Assembly: GCA_964404985.1 (NCBI GenBank)
Contig: CAYOMD010000004.1
Coordinates: 62,001-126,000 of the forward strand
Direction of reading: 5' to 3'
DNA: 64,000 nucleotides
Source of the DNA: Hankyongella sp964404985
GTDB taxonomy: Bacteria > Pseudomonadota > Alphaproteobacteria > Sphingomonadales > Sphingomonadaceae
Shown here one piece after another: positions 6,985 to 16,013 of the stretch. The stretch's first letter is position 1; every line of letters starts with the position of its first letter. Under the pieces are notes generated by a model. That model saw only the letters and a program-made list of their open reading frames with translations, was not told the origin of the DNA and did not search any database. The position numbers and the translations under genes are program-made.

Positions 6985-8451
6985 TCAGGATGACGCCTCG
7001 ACAATCAGCTTGACCCGCTTGCGCGCCTTGAGATCGGCCGGGCTAGCCAGCGCATTGAGCACGGTAAAGCGCTGCTGCTGGTAATCGGGGTAGGCCATAC
7101 GCCGGGACAACGACTCGATTGTATCGTTCGGCCCGACTGTCACCACTTTGATCCGTCTCGCCGTGATGCCCTTCACCTCGTCGTCAGAGAGGCGTTTCAG
7201 CGAGTTCACCATCGGCTCGAACGCGCCCGATTGCCCCCCCTTTGAGACCGTGATGAAGTGGTAGGCCCGGTCGCTCGACCAGCGGTACGCCACGATCTGC
7301 ACATCGACAGGACCGCTCTGACCATTGAGCCGGCCACTGGCACGCGCTGCGGGCAGGCCGGCTATGGTCGTGCTCATGGGTGGTGGGGCGGCAGCACCGG
7401 TCAGGGACGACCAGAGCGCACCGACATAGCCGCTGAGCGTATCTCCCGGCTTCAGCGCTCCCCCTGCGAATTGCGCCTGTCCCGATGCCCCCTGGATCAC
7501 CACAGCCTGGGGGCTGTTCTGCAGCTTGAAACCATCCGGTGCCTGAAAGCTCAAGCGCAGAGCGGGGTGGAGAAAACGGGTTCCCTTGATGACACCCTGC
7601 GCCGGATCGTCATCGACTAGCAGACCATCAATTGCATCGAGAAAGGCGTCGCTCTTGGTCGGCCGCGAACCCGGGGCAACCTGGGTGGCGTCCGCCGTGC
7701 GGCCGGCGCGCGTCACCCTGTCAGCAGACAGCGGGTGGGTGCGCGCCCAGGAAGGAACCTGCTGCTGGCCCTTGCCGGCAATGCGCGTATCCAGGTCGGT
7801 TCCAGCGCCCAGGCTGTTGAGCATGGCCGCGGCCGCATAGGGGTCGTAGCCCCCGCGCGTGATATAACGGATGCCGAGATCGTCAGCCTGAAACTCCTGA
7901 TCGCGGGAGTAGGAGAGAGTGGCGAGCTGCGAGACCTGGCTGGCCACCTGCGCGACCTGCTGGGACCCAAGCGCGATGCCGAGGCCGACTGCCGCCAGGT
8001 TGCTGAAGACCTGCTGATTGTAGCGCTTGGCCGAATGGCGCGCCGTCACATGGCCGACTTCGTGGCCGAGCACAGACGCCAGTTCCGCCTCGCTATTCAT
8101 CAGCGCCAGCAGTTGACGCGAGATATAGACATACCCCCCCGGCAAAGCGAAGGCGTTGATGACCTGCGAATTCAGCAGCGTGAAGGTAAAACCGAGGTTC
8201 GGCAGTTCGGAGTTTGCCGCCATCTGCGCGCCAACTTGCGCGACATACCCACTGATCTTGGGGTCCGGGTAGGCACCGCCGAACTCCGCCAGCAGCTTGG
8301 GATGTTCCTGCACCCCGAGCGCCCGCTCCTGTGCTGGCGACATCAATGGGGTGAAGTCCTTCTGGCCGGTCGCCGGGTTGGTCACGCAGCTGGTGAGCAG
8401 ACTCAAGCCCGAGCAGGCAACGAGCAGAGCGCGGAGCGTGCGGTTTTGCAT
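6985..8451 (-). CDS. M48-family metalloprotease lipoprotein with C-terminal LysM-like domain (BepA/YfgC-like)
   Basis: 488 residues. A lipoprotein signal peptide ends in LSLLTSC (Cys22). The peptidase domain carries the zinc motif HEVGH at residues 130-134, with QEFQADDLG supplying the third ligand region. The C-terminal part (PNDTIESLSRRMAYPDYQQQ) resembles a LysM-like unit. By analogy with BepA/YfgC it would act in the periplasm on outer-membrane protein assembly and quality control. No TPR domain like that of E. coli BepA is obvious, so the precise role is inferred. It is transcribed toward the pilin terminator. Confidence 0.88.
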   Translation of the reverse strand: MQNRTLRALLVACSGLSLLTSCVTNPATGQKDFTPLMSPAQERALGVQEHPKLLAEFGGAYPDPKISGYVAQVGAQMAANSELPNLGFTFTLLNSQVINAFALPGGYVYISRQLLALMNSEAELASVLGHEVGHVTARHSAKRYNQQVFSNLAAVGLGIALGSQQVAQVASQVSQLATLSYSRDQEFQADDLGIRYITRGGYDPYAAAAMLNSLGAGTDLDTRIAGKGQQQVPSWARTHPLSADRVTRAGRTADATQVAPGSRPTKSDAFLDAIDGLLVDDDPAQGVIKGTRFLHPALRLSFQAPDGFKLQNSPQAVVIQGASGQAQFAGGALKPGDTLSGYVGALWSSLTGAAAPPPMSTTIAGLPAARASGRLNGQSGPVDVQIVAYRWSSDRAYHFITVSKGGQSGAFEPMVNSLKRLSDDEVKGITARRIKVVTVGPNDTIESLSRRMAYPDYQQQRFTVLNALASPADLKARKRVKLIVEASS

Positions 8452-8502
8452 GGTCAGATCCTCCCGACTACAGGGTAGCGGAAGCCCCGGCCACCTGCCA
8501 AC

Positions 8503-9243
8503 CTAAAGGAACATCGACACACTGTTGAGCACGATATCCATCTCGGACGCGACCTCGTGCGTGCCTTCCCAGATCATACGCCCGGCAACGAAGACAATGA
8601 CGGCCAGACCGACATAGGCAATCCAGCGATAACGCTCGATATATTTGGCGATAATGTTGGCCGCCAGACCCATCAGGGCGACCGAGAGGATAAGCCCAAG
8701 AACCAGAATGCCGGGGTGATCACGCGCGGCACCGGCTACTGCCAGTACGTTGTCGAGGCTCATGCTGACATCGGCAACTGCGACGGCCCAGGCCGCACTC
8801 GCGAAGCTCTTTGTGGACTTCGGGCCCTCGATCTCAGGCGTATCCGGGTCGTCGACCAGCACGGTTTTGGGTGCCGGGTGCAGCTCGCGCCACATTTTCC
8901 AGCACACCCAGAGCAGCAGCAGACCACCAGCCAGCACCAGCCCGACGATCTGCAGCAGCTGTGTCACGACCAGCGCAAAGCCGATGCGCAGGACCAGTGC
9001 TGCAATGATACCGATCAGGATCACCTTCTGGCGGTCCTTGGGCGGCAGGCCGGCGGCCAGCGCGCCGACGACAATGGCATTATCCCCGGCCAACACCAGG
9101 TCGATCATCAGGACCTGAAAGAAGGCGGCCGCCGCAGAAGGCGTCGTGATATTCGAGAAGTCGGCCATTATCGCCGCCCAGATTTCCGCGGGCGACCCCA
9201 AACCGCTAGCAGCGGCTGATACACTGATAAACCCGATATCCAT
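8503..9243 (-). CDS. TerC family integral membrane protein (YjbE type)
   Basis: 246 residues with about seven hydrophobic segments and the family motifs VLAGDNAIVVGALAAGLP in the first half and VADVSMSLDNVLAVAGAA in the second. The conserved Asp-Asn pairs may bind metal. TerC relatives are implicated in manganese/metal export or tellurite resistance. The gene begins 2 bases after the rho stop codon, so the two are probably co-transcribed. Confidence 0.88.
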   Translation of the reverse strand: MDIGFISVSAAASGLGSPAEIWAAIMADFSNITTPSAAAAFFQVLMIDLVLAGDNAIVVGALAAGLPPKDRQKVILIGIIAALVLRIGFALVVTQLLQIVGLVLAGGLLLLWVCWKMWRELHPAPKTVLVDDPDTPEIEGPKSTKSFASAAWAVAVADVSMSLDNVLAVAGAARDHPGILVLGLILSVALMGLAANIIAKYIERYRWIAYVGLAVIVFVAGRMIWEGTHEVASEMDIVLNSVSMFL

Positions 9244-9245
9244 AG

Positions 9246-10502
9246 CTACTGATTCATGGCGTCAAAGAAGTCCTCGTTGGACTTGGAAGACTTCAGCTTG
9301 TCAATGAGGAATTCCATGGCGTCGACCGTCCCCATCTGCATGAGGATCCTACGCAGCACCCACATCTTGGAGAGCGTTGCCTTATCGGCCAGCAGTTCTT
9401 CCTTGCGGGTGCCTGATTTGCCGACATCAAGGGCCGGGAAGATGCGCTTGTCCGCCACCTTGCGGTCGAGAACGATTTCCGAGTTGCCGGTGCCCTTGAA
9501 CTCTTCGAAAATCACTTCATCCATCCGCGAGCCGGTATCGATCAGCGCGGTCGCGATGATGGTCAGCGAGCCACCTTCCTCGATGTTGCGGGCGGCCCCG
9601 AAAAAGCGCTTGGGCCGCTGGAGCGCATTCGCATCGACACCGCCGGTCAGTACTTTACCCGACGATGGCACCACGGTGTTGTAGGCACGACCGAGCCGGG
9701 TGATCGAATCAAGCAGGATCACCACATCCTTCTTGTGCTCAACCAGCCGCTTGGCCTTCTCGATGACCATTTCCGCCACCTGCACGTGACGGGATGCCGG
9801 CTCATCGAAGGTCGAGGAAATAACCTCGCCCTTGACCGAGCGCTGCATGTCCGTGACTTCCTCCGGTCGCTCGTCAATCAGCAGCACGATCAGGAAAACT
9901 TCCGGGTGGTTGGTGGTGATGGCGCGGGCAATGTTTTGCAGCAGCACGGTTTTCCCGACGCGCGGCGGTGCCACGATCAGCGCACGCTGGCCTTTACCCT
10001 GCGGCGATACGATATCGATGATGCGGGCCGACAGATCCCGGATCGTCGGGTCCCGCATGTCGAGGTTCAGCTTCTCATCCGGGTACAGCGGGGTCAGGTT
10101 ATCGAAATTGACCCGGTGTCGAACGACATCCGGATCGTCAAAATTGATCGTGTTGACACGGGTCAGGGCGAAATAGCGCTCGCCATCCTTGGGTGCGCGG
10201 ATTTCCCCTTCAACCGTATCGCCTGTCCGCAGGTTGAACCGCCGGACCTGGCTTGGGCTGACGTAGATGTCGTCCGGCCCTGCAAGATAATTGGCCTCCG
10301 GGGAACGAAGAAACCCGAAACCATCCTGCAGAACCTCGATCACGCCGACGCCGATGATCGTCTCGCCTTCCTCAGCTTTTTCTTTGAGGATCGAGAACAT
10401 CAGATCCTGCTTGCGCAGAGTGGATGCGCCCTCGACGCCATGGTCTTCGGCCATAGCAACTAGCTCTGCGGGCGATTTCCGCTTTAATTCAACGAGATAC
10501 AT
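9246..10502 (-). CDS. rho: Transcription termination factor Rho
   Basis: 418 residues, the normal length. The N-terminal helical domain begins MYLVELKRKSPAELVAMAED. It is followed by the OSB-fold RNA-binding domain (GFGFLRSPEANYLAGPDDIY), the Walker A motif APPRVGKT at 178-185, Walker B (DVVILLDSITRLGRAYN) and the Q/R-loop regions. It is a hexameric RNA-dependent helicase ending transcription at C-rich untranslated RNA. In relatives it often neighbours mnmE; here mnmE is 26 kb away on the other side of the putative origin. Confidence 0.98.
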   Translation of the reverse strand: MYLVELKRKSPAELVAMAEDHGVEGASTLRKQDLMFSILKEKAEEGETIIGVGVIEVLQDGFGFLRSPEANYLAGPDDIYVSPSQVRRFNLRTGDTVEGEIRAPKDGERYFALTRVNTINFDDPDVVRHRVNFDNLTPLYPDEKLNLDMRDPTIRDLSARIIDIVSPQGKGQRALIVAPPRVGKTVLLQNIARAITTNHPEVFLIVLLIDERPEEVTDMQRSVKGEVISSTFDEPASRHVQVAEMVIEKAKRLVEHKKDVVILLDSITRLGRAYNTVVPSSGKVLTGGVDANALQRPKRFFGAARNIEEGGSLTIIATALIDTGSRMDEVIFEEFKGTGNSEIVLDRKVADKRIFPALDVGKSGTRKEELLADKATLSKMWVLRRILMQMGTVDAMEFLIDKLKSSKSNEDFFDAMNQ

Positions 10503-10635
10503 GAGTGCTTCAACATGGTAGGAGGGTGCAGGCAGGGGGCTGTTCGCCCAAGCGACCGCCTGCGATGCAGGACGCGGTATAATTGCTATGCAGAATGGCG
10601 GCTGAAGTCAACCCATCAGCCAAAACTGTGCCCTG

Positions 10636-11085
10636 TCAGAACGGTTTCACGATGACGAGAATCACAATTGGAATGGTAGAAAGTGTCGGTATTTCATTCG
10701 CGATCCGGTAGAAACGACTGCTGCGTTTGTTGGCCCCTCTGGCAAAGTCCTTGCGCCAGCGCGCCAGCATCCCGTGATAGCCAGACAGCAGGAAAACCAT
10801 CACCAGCTTGAGATGCAGCCAGCCGTTGCCGGCAAATCCCAGATGAAACGCCAGCGCCAAACCGAACAGCCAGGTCAGTATCATTGAAGGATTGATGATG
10901 ATCCGTAGCAGCCGGCTTTCCCGCTCTCGCCAGCTAAGGTCTTCCGGTGAACCGAAAGCACATTCGCTGTGGTAGGCGAAGTAGCGTGGCAGGATGAACA
11001 GGCCCGCCATCCAGAAGATGACGAAGATGACATGCAGTGCCTTGATCCAGAGGTAACTCTCACCGAGCCATCCCGGTTCCAGCAT
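10636..11085 (-). CDS. hemJ: Protoporphyrinogen IX oxidase HemJ
   Basis: The 149-residue product MLEPGWLGESYLWIKALHVI has four hydrophobic segments. It shows the conserved HemJ His in KALHVIFVIFWMAGLFILPR and the later HLKLVMVFLLSGYHG segment. It oxidises protoporphyrinogen IX at the membrane. The ATG at 11085 follows GAAAGGATTGATA and gives the canonical length; the longer open frame extends into hemE and is not used. It follows hemE by 11 bases. The hemH gene often found in this group is absent here. Confidence 0.93.
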   Translation of the reverse strand: MLEPGWLGESYLWIKALHVIFVIFWMAGLFILPRYFAYHSECAFGSPEDLSWRERESRLLRIIINPSMILTWLFGLALAFHLGFAGNGWLHLKLVMVFLLSGYHGMLARWRKDFARGANKRSSRFYRIANEIPTLSTIPIVILVIVKPF

Positions 11086-11096
11086 TATCAATCCTT

Positions 11097-12119
11097 TCAG
11101 CGGATATTCTGGCGGACCCGCGCCAGCAACTGTTCGACATGCGCGATCGGCACATCCGGCGTGATGCCATGGCCAAGATTGAGGATATGCGGCCGGGACG
11201 CAAATCCCGCAAGACATGCGTCAATTGCCGCATCCAGCGACGGGCCCCCAGCCCGCAAAGCCACCGGGTCAACATTGCCCTGAACCGGAAAACCCGCTGG
11301 CAACACAGTATCCAGCCAGACCGGATCGATAGTTTCATCAACACCAAGGGCATCAACACCTGTTTGTGCCGCATAGGGGATCACCATGACCCCAGCCCCG
11401 CGTGGGAACCCGATGATTGGAACTGTCGGATGACGCCGTTTCAGCGCCTGCACGATCTGCCGGGTCGGGGCGATGACCAAGGTCTCGAACAGCGCCGGGG
11501 CAAGCACACCGGACCAACTGTCGAAAAGCTGGACCACCTGTACCCCGGCGAGAATCTGCTGATCGAGATAGTGGATGGTGCAATCGACAATCGCCTCCAG
11601 AATGGCGTTCATCCGTACCGGCTCCCGGTACGCCAATAGCCGCGCGTCGGCATGGTCACGGCTGCCCTTGCCGTTGATCATGTAGGTCGCAACCGTCCAG
11701 GGACTGCCGGCAAAGCCGATCAGCGGCACATCTGCGGGCAGGCTCTCCCGCAATAGTCTGACTGTCTCATAGACGGGGGAGAGACGGGCATAGTCCGGCG
11801 TCAGGGCTGTCAGGTCTGCGTCCTTGAGCGCAGGCGCCATCTGCGGACCTTCGCCTTCGTTGAACCAGAGATCCTGACCCAGGGCATGGGCGACCACCAG
11901 AATATCACTGAACAAGATGGCCGCATCGAACCCGAAGCGGCGGATCGGCTGGAGCGTGACCTCCGTGGCAAAAGCCGGATTGTATACAAGGTCCAGAAAA
12001 CCGCCGGCTTGCGCACGGCTGTTCCGGTATTCCGGCAGATAGCGCCCAGCCTGACGCATGAGCCATACCGGTGGCGGGTCAACCCTGTGGCCGCCAAGTA
12101 CGTCGAGAAATCCGGTCAT
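11097..12119 (-). CDS. hemE: Uroporphyrinogen decarboxylase
   Basis: 340 residues, canonical length. The N-terminal signature PPVWLMRQAGRYLPEYR carries the catalytic arginines, followed by ILFSDILVV, GFAGSPWTVATYMI, LFDSWSGVL and the C-terminal LNLGHGI. It decarboxylates the four acetate side chains of uroporphyrinogen III to coproporphyrinogen III in the cytoplasm. It is the first gene leftward from the putative oriC, as in Caulobacter, and leads a hemE-hemJ unit. Confidence 0.97.
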   Translation of the reverse strand: MTGFLDVLGGHRVDPPPVWLMRQAGRYLPEYRNSRAQAGGFLDLVYNPAFATEVTLQPIRRFGFDAAILFSDILVVAHALGQDLWFNEGEGPQMAPALKDADLTALTPDYARLSPVYETVRLLRESLPADVPLIGFAGSPWTVATYMINGKGSRDHADARLLAYREPVRMNAILEAIVDCTIHYLDQQILAGVQVVQLFDSWSGVLAPALFETLVIAPTRQIVQALKRRHPTVPIIGFPRGAGVMVIPYAAQTGVDALGVDETIDPVWLDTVLPAGFPVQGNVDPVALRAGGPSLDAAIDACLAGFASRPHILNLGHGITPDVPIAHVEQLLARVRQNIR

Positions 12120-12466
12120 CCAGTCCGTCCAAAATGATTCTATATTAAGAATCTTTAAACCTTAGTTGTATCTTTAGAGCGCTGAGTCACGGGGATATCT
12201 TGTTTCATCCCCAGGGTCCAAGCGGCATTTCCCGTGAGCAGGCCCCATGTGCCGGTGAGTCGCAGGGTGTACTCCCCATAATTCACATGCGTCCGATACT
12301 GTTATCCTGCTGCGGATGATTGCGGGCAATCAAACCCTGAACCATGCCCTCCCTGTGGCTGCGCATTTCATCCCCAGGTGCATGATCGATACTGTCCACG
12401 AGTCGTCCCCAGAGCTGGCCACAGGGGTATCTTTGCGTGCGGCTCAAAGTCGTTTAGGCACGTAGT
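12120..12466. other. Putative chromosomal replication origin (oriC)
   Basis: This 347-bp noncoding gap separates divergent hemE and maf, the position of oriC in Caulobacter. Seen: an AT-rich stretch at about 12131-12177 (possible unwinding element); a 13-mer TTTCATCCCCAGG repeated exactly at 12203 and 12366; further DnaA-box-like sites ATATCCCCG (minus strand, about 12192), TTATCCTGC (12302), TGTCCACGA (12393) and TGGCCACAG (about 12416); and five GANTC sites (12136, 12149, 12184, 12257, 12400). None of the boxes is a perfect TTATCCACA. Gene direction switches here, so replication and transcription would be co-oriented on both sides. The origin call is inference from synteny plus these motifs. 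Confidence 0.62.
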
Positions 12467-13063
12467 ATGAATGAAAGCCTGATCCTGGCCTCTACCAGTT
12501 CGAGCCGCCGCGCCATGCTGACCGCAGCGGGGCTCACGTTTGAGGCTATCTCTCCCGGTGTTGATGAGGCGGCTATCAAGTACGCGATGCCCGGCACAAC
12601 CGGTGCGACCCTTGCCGATGCCCTCGCACAGACCAAAGCGCTGCAGGTGTCCCGCCGCCGGGACGCCGCGCTGGTCCTGGGCGCTGACCAAGTCTTAGAA
12701 ACTGAGGATGGAACCCTGTTTGACAAACCGGCGACACTGGATGAAGCCATGGATCATCTCCACAGGTTGTCCGGCAAGACGCACACCCTGATCTCGGCAG
12801 CGGTTGTGGCGCAAGGCGGGCACCCGGTATGGCGCGCGACCACGCAGGCACGGTTGACAATGCGCGCACTCAGCGATGCCTTCATTGCGAATTATTTCGC
12901 ACAGGAGGGGGAGGCGATATTGTCCAGTGTTGGCTGCTACCGGATTGAAGGCCGGGGTGCCCAGCTCTTCGAGCGGATTGAGGGTGATCATTTCACCATC
13001 ATGGGACTGCCGCTGTTGCCGTTGCTGCAGTTCCTGCGCCTGCGGGAATTCATACCGTCATGA
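12467..13063 (+). CDS. maf: Maf family nucleoside triphosphate pyrophosphatase
   Basis: 198 residues with the Maf signature at the N-terminus (LILASTSSSRRAMLTAAGL), the catalytic-base region VLGADQVL and the distal GCYRIEGRGAQLFERIEGD. Members hydrolyse non-canonical or modified nucleotides such as 7-methyl-GTP. It is first in a run maf-aroE-coaE-dnaQ-hisE in which each pair overlaps by 4-8 bases. The same order follows oriC in Caulobacter and relatives. Confidence 0.93.
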   Translation: MNESLILASTSSSRRAMLTAAGLTFEAISPGVDEAAIKYAMPGTTGATLADALAQTKALQVSRRRDAALVLGADQVLETEDGTLFDKPATLDEAMDHLHRLSGKTHTLISAAVVAQGGHPVWRATTQARLTMRALSDAFIANYFAQEGEAILSSVGCYRIEGRGAQLFERIEGDHFTIMGLPLLPLLQFLRLREFIPS

Positions 13064-13899
13064 CGTCATCGGCCAGAATACCCCCGGTTGCGGGTGTTAT
13101 GGGTGATCCGGTCATCCATTCTCTCTCGCCGCGCATCCACGGGGAGTGGTTGCGACAGACAGGCATTGACGGTCACTACGTCCGCCTGCCGGTGCGGGGG
13201 GCCGAATTATCGCAGGCCCTCAGCGCATTACCGGCGCTGGGCTTTTGTGGTGTCAATCTGACCCTGCCGCACAAGGAACACGCATTGCGCCTGGTTGACG
13301 ATATTGCCGGACCGGCGGTAGCCGTCGGCGCGCTGAATGTGGTGGTTGTTGGCGCAGATGGTCGACTGACTGGCCACAACACCGATGTGGCGGGTGTTTT
13401 ATCGCCGCTCGACAAGGCTGATCTGGCCGGAAAACCGGTCTGCGTACTGGGGGCAGGCGGTGCGGCGCGGGCCGTGCTCAAAGCCATGTCAATTTTGCAG
13501 GTGGGTGAAGTCCGGCTGGTCAATCGTTCAGTGGTTCGCGGGCAGGAGTTGCTGGAGCATTTCGGGCACCAGGGTTCGGTCGGTGACTGGGCGACGGTCA
13601 GTCAGGCCTATAAGGGCGCGGCACTGGTCATCAACGCATCGAGCCTTGGCATGGTCGGGCAACCGCCGCTGCCGGCAGAGGCACTCCAGTTTGGTGCGGT
13701 GGCGCAGAACACCATTGTGTTCGATATAGTCTACAAGCCTCTGGAGACGGCGTTGTTGTCGGCAGCGCGTGCGCAGGGTCTAGCGGCTATCGATGGCCTG
13801 GCCATGCTGTTGGCGCAGGCAGCCCCGGCGTTCGAGCTGTTCTACGGTGTGCCGGCCCCTGCAGACCATGCGGCCCTCAGGTCGATGCTGACAGCATGA
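13060..13899 (+). CDS. aroE: Shikimate dehydrogenase
   Basis: 279 residues. The substrate domain shows PVIHSLSPRIHGEWL, the catalytic region GVNLTLPHKEHAL (Lys) and TGHNTDVAGV. The Rossmann domain has VLGAGGAARAVLKAM and ends with GLAMLLAQAAPAFELFYG. It reduces 3-dehydroshikimate with NADPH in aromatic amino-acid synthesis. Overlaps maf by 4 bases. Confidence 0.96.
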   Translation: MTSSARIPPVAGVMGDPVIHSLSPRIHGEWLRQTGIDGHYVRLPVRGAELSQALSALPALGFCGVNLTLPHKEHALRLVDDIAGPAVAVGALNVVVVGADGRLTGHNTDVAGVLSPLDKADLAGKPVCVLGAGGAARAVLKAMSILQVGEVRLVNRSVVRGQELLEHFGHQGSVGDWATVSQAYKGAALVINASSLGMVGQPPLPAEALQFGAVAQNTIVFDIVYKPLETALLSAARAQGLAAIDGLAMLLAQAAPAFELFYGVPAPADHAALRSMLTA

Positions 13900-14510
13900 T
13901 TGTCATCGGTCTGACCGGCTCGGTCGGCATGGGCAAATCCACGACGGCCGCCATGTTCGCAGAGCTTGGCATCCCGGTGCTGGATGCCGATGCAGTGGTG
14001 CACCGGCTGCAAGGCCCGCGGGGCCGGGCGTTGCCCGCGATCGAACAGCGTTTTCCCGGCACCACGGGAGTACAAGGCCTTGACCGTGCCGCCATGGGCC
14101 GGATTGCCTTCGATGATCCACAGGCGCGCCGTGCCCTGCAAGACATCATGTTTCCGCTGGTGGCAAGCGAGCGAACGCGGTGGATGGCACAGCAGCGCCG
14201 TGCCGGTGCCAGCATTGTCCTGCTCGATATTCCGTTGCTATTCGAGTCCGGGATGGACCGGCACTGTGATGTAACTTGCGTGGTATGGAGTCCGCCATTT
14301 TTGCAGGCGCAGCGGGTCTTGCGCCGCCCCGGTATGACGGCAGAGCGGTTGCGCGCCATTCGCTCTGCCCAGATGCCGGTACACGACAAACGCCGCCGCG
14401 CCGACATCAGCATCCCGACCGGGCTCGGTCGGGCGATCACACGGCGCCATGTGCGCAAACTCCTGGCTTGTCTGCGCCGTCGGCCTTTGTCAGGGTGCCC
14501 GCATGCGTGA
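13896..14510 (+). CDS. coaE: Dephospho-CoA kinase
   Basis: 204 residues with the P-loop IGLTGSVGMGKSTTAAMF, the substrate segment VLDADAVVHRL and the lid-associated DIPLLFESGMD. It carries out the last step of coenzyme A synthesis. It overlaps aroE by 4 bases, and its last 8 bases overlap the dnaQ start. Confidence 0.96.
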   Translation: MIVIGLTGSVGMGKSTTAAMFAELGIPVLDADAVVHRLQGPRGRALPAIEQRFPGTTGVQGLDRAAMGRIAFDDPQARRALQDIMFPLVASERTRWMAQQRRAGASIVLLDIPLLFESGMDRHCDVTCVVWSPPFLQAQRVLRRPGMTAERLRAIRSAQMPVHDKRRRADISIPTGLGRAITRRHVRKLLACLRRRPLSGCPHA

Positions 14511-15189
14511 GATTATCCTTGATACCGAGACGACCGGCCTTGACCCTGCCAACGGGGACCGGGTTGTCGAGATCGGCTGCCTCGTGCTGATCAACCGGGT
14601 GCCGACCGGGGAGTTCTTTCACGAGTACCTTAATCCTGAGCGGTCGATGCCGGCAGGGGCTGAGCGCGTTCACGGGCTGAGCGATGCGTTTCTGGCGGAC
14701 AAGCCGCTGTTCTCTGCGGTGGCCGATGCCTTTCTGGCGTTTGTCGGCGACGATCCCATTGTTGCCCACAATGCGCCATTCGACTTCGGATTCCTCAACG
14801 CGGAGCTGGTGCGGATTGGTCACAGCCCGCTCGCGCGCGAGCGCATGATCGACACACGCGAGATCGCCAAGCAGCGATTCCCTGGTGCCAAGGCGTCCCT
14901 TGATGCCTTGTGCACGCGGTTCAATATCGATCGATCGGCCCGGGTGAAGCACGGGGCCTTGCTGGACGCTGAACTGCTGGCCGCCGTCTATCTGGAGCTG
15001 ACTGGCGGGCGTCAGCAAGCGCTCGATCTTGCCGCCGACACAGAGGACCCGCAATTCGGGCAAACTGCCGCCATGACGTCAGCGCGAGCGGCCAGAATCC
15101 CAAGGACTTTTGCACCCACCCCGGAAGAACGGGACGCCCATGGCGTGTTTATCGCCACCATGCAGAACCCGATCTGGACACGCGCATGA
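14503..15189 (+). CDS. dnaQ: DNA polymerase III epsilon subunit (3'-5' proofreading exonuclease)
   Basis: 228 residues starting MREIILDTETTGLDPANGD. Exo I is DTETTG, Exo II IVAHNAPFDFGFLN and Exo III HGALLDAELLAAVY, completing a DEDDh exonuclease site. The C-terminal tail after about residue 185 would bind the polymerase subunit. The start at 14503, inside the coaE stop region, is chosen because the exonuclease domain begins at once; upstream codons of the open frame are coaE overlap. Confidence 0.96.
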   Translation: MREIILDTETTGLDPANGDRVVEIGCLVLINRVPTGEFFHEYLNPERSMPAGAERVHGLSDAFLADKPLFSAVADAFLAFVGDDPIVAHNAPFDFGFLNAELVRIGHSPLARERMIDTREIAKQRFPGAKASLDALCTRFNIDRSARVKHGALLDAELLAAVYLELTGGRQQALDLAADTEDPQFGQTAAMTSARAARIPRTFAPTPEERDAHGVFIATMQNPIWTRA

Positions 15190-15503
15190 ACTTGCTGGAC
15201 GACCTTTACGCCACCATTCTGGCGCGGCGCAGCGGTGACCCTTCATCCAGCTATGTTGCGGCACTGACACGCAAAGGCCGCAGCAAAATCGCCCAGAAGG
15301 TCGGCGAAGAGGCCGTCGAGACCGCACTGGCTGCCGTGAGCGGTGATCAAGCGCAAGTGGCAGCGGAATCAGCCGACCTGCTGTTTCATCTCTGCGTGCT
15401 CTGGGCCGATTGTGGGCTGACACCGCAGGATGTCTATGCGGTGCTCGAACAGCGCCAGGGGCAATCCGGCCTGGCGGAAAAAGCCGCCCGCCCATCCTCA
15501 TGA
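15186..15503 (+). CDS. hisE: Phosphoribosyl-ATP pyrophosphatase
   Basis: 105 residues with the HisE/MazG-like helical motif: SSYVAALTRKGRSKIAQKVG, then EEAVETALAA and ESADLLFHLCVLW (metal-binding Glu/Asp). It hydrolyses PR-ATP to PR-AMP in histidine synthesis. It overlaps dnaQ by 4 bases and is not next to other his genes in this window. Confidence 0.94.
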   Translation: MNLLDDLYATILARRSGDPSSSYVAALTRKGRSKIAQKVGEEAVETALAAVSGDQAQVAAESADLLFHLCVLWADCGLTPQDVYAVLEQRQGQSGLAEKAARPSS

Positions 15504-15511
15504 GGGACATT

Positions 15512-15901
15512 ATGGTTGTACATGCCCGCCAACCCTATGACGACAGCAACATCTTCGCCCGGATCCTGCGCGGGGAGATTCCCTGCCGCAAGGTCTATGA
15601 GGATGCGTTCGCGCTCGCCTTCCACGACATCAACCCGCAGGCCGATGTGCATGTGCTGGTGATCCCGAAAGGGCCGTATGTCTCGTACGCCGATTTTTGT
15701 GATGATGGCTCAGACGCGCTGGTAACCGGGTTTTTCCGCGCGGTTGCCAAGGTCGCGCAGGACCTGGGCCTGGTTGAGAGTGGCTACCGGATGCTGGCCA
15801 ATGCCGGTGCCAACGCGCATCAGGAGGTTCCGCATTTTCACGTGCACCTGTTCGGGGGTCATGCGCTGGGGCCGATGCTGGTCAAGCGCAATTCTCACTG
15901 A
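15512..15901 (+). CDS. HIT family nucleotide-binding hydrolase
   Basis: 129 residues with IFARILRGEIPCRKVYED at the N-terminus and the histidine triad HFHVHLFGG near the C-terminus, typical of Hint/HinT purine nucleoside phosphoramidases. An ATG at 15500 is also in frame and overlaps the hisE stop, but the ATG at 15512 has GAGGG five bases upstream. The hisE-HIT pairing is common in alphaproteobacteria. Confidence 0.92.
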   Translation: MVVHARQPYDDSNIFARILRGEIPCRKVYEDAFALAFHDINPQADVHVLVIPKGPYVSYADFCDDGSDALVTGFFRAVAKVAQDLGLVESGYRMLANAGANAHQEVPHFHVHLFGGHALGPMLVKRNSH

Positions 15902-16013
15902 GCGCATTTTCCCTCTCCCGCGAAGCTTCTGAAGCGACTAGGCTCACAAAATTGCGCTTGAGACATGAGAGCCCTCAGGGTCCATCAAGCGGGGCAGTAC
16001 AGGGAGTCATCGG

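Noticed and set aside
12145..12158. TTAA-N6-TTAA in the putative origin as a CtrA box
   Set aside because: The CtrA consensus needs a spacing of seven bases; here it is six, so a CtrA site is not claimed.
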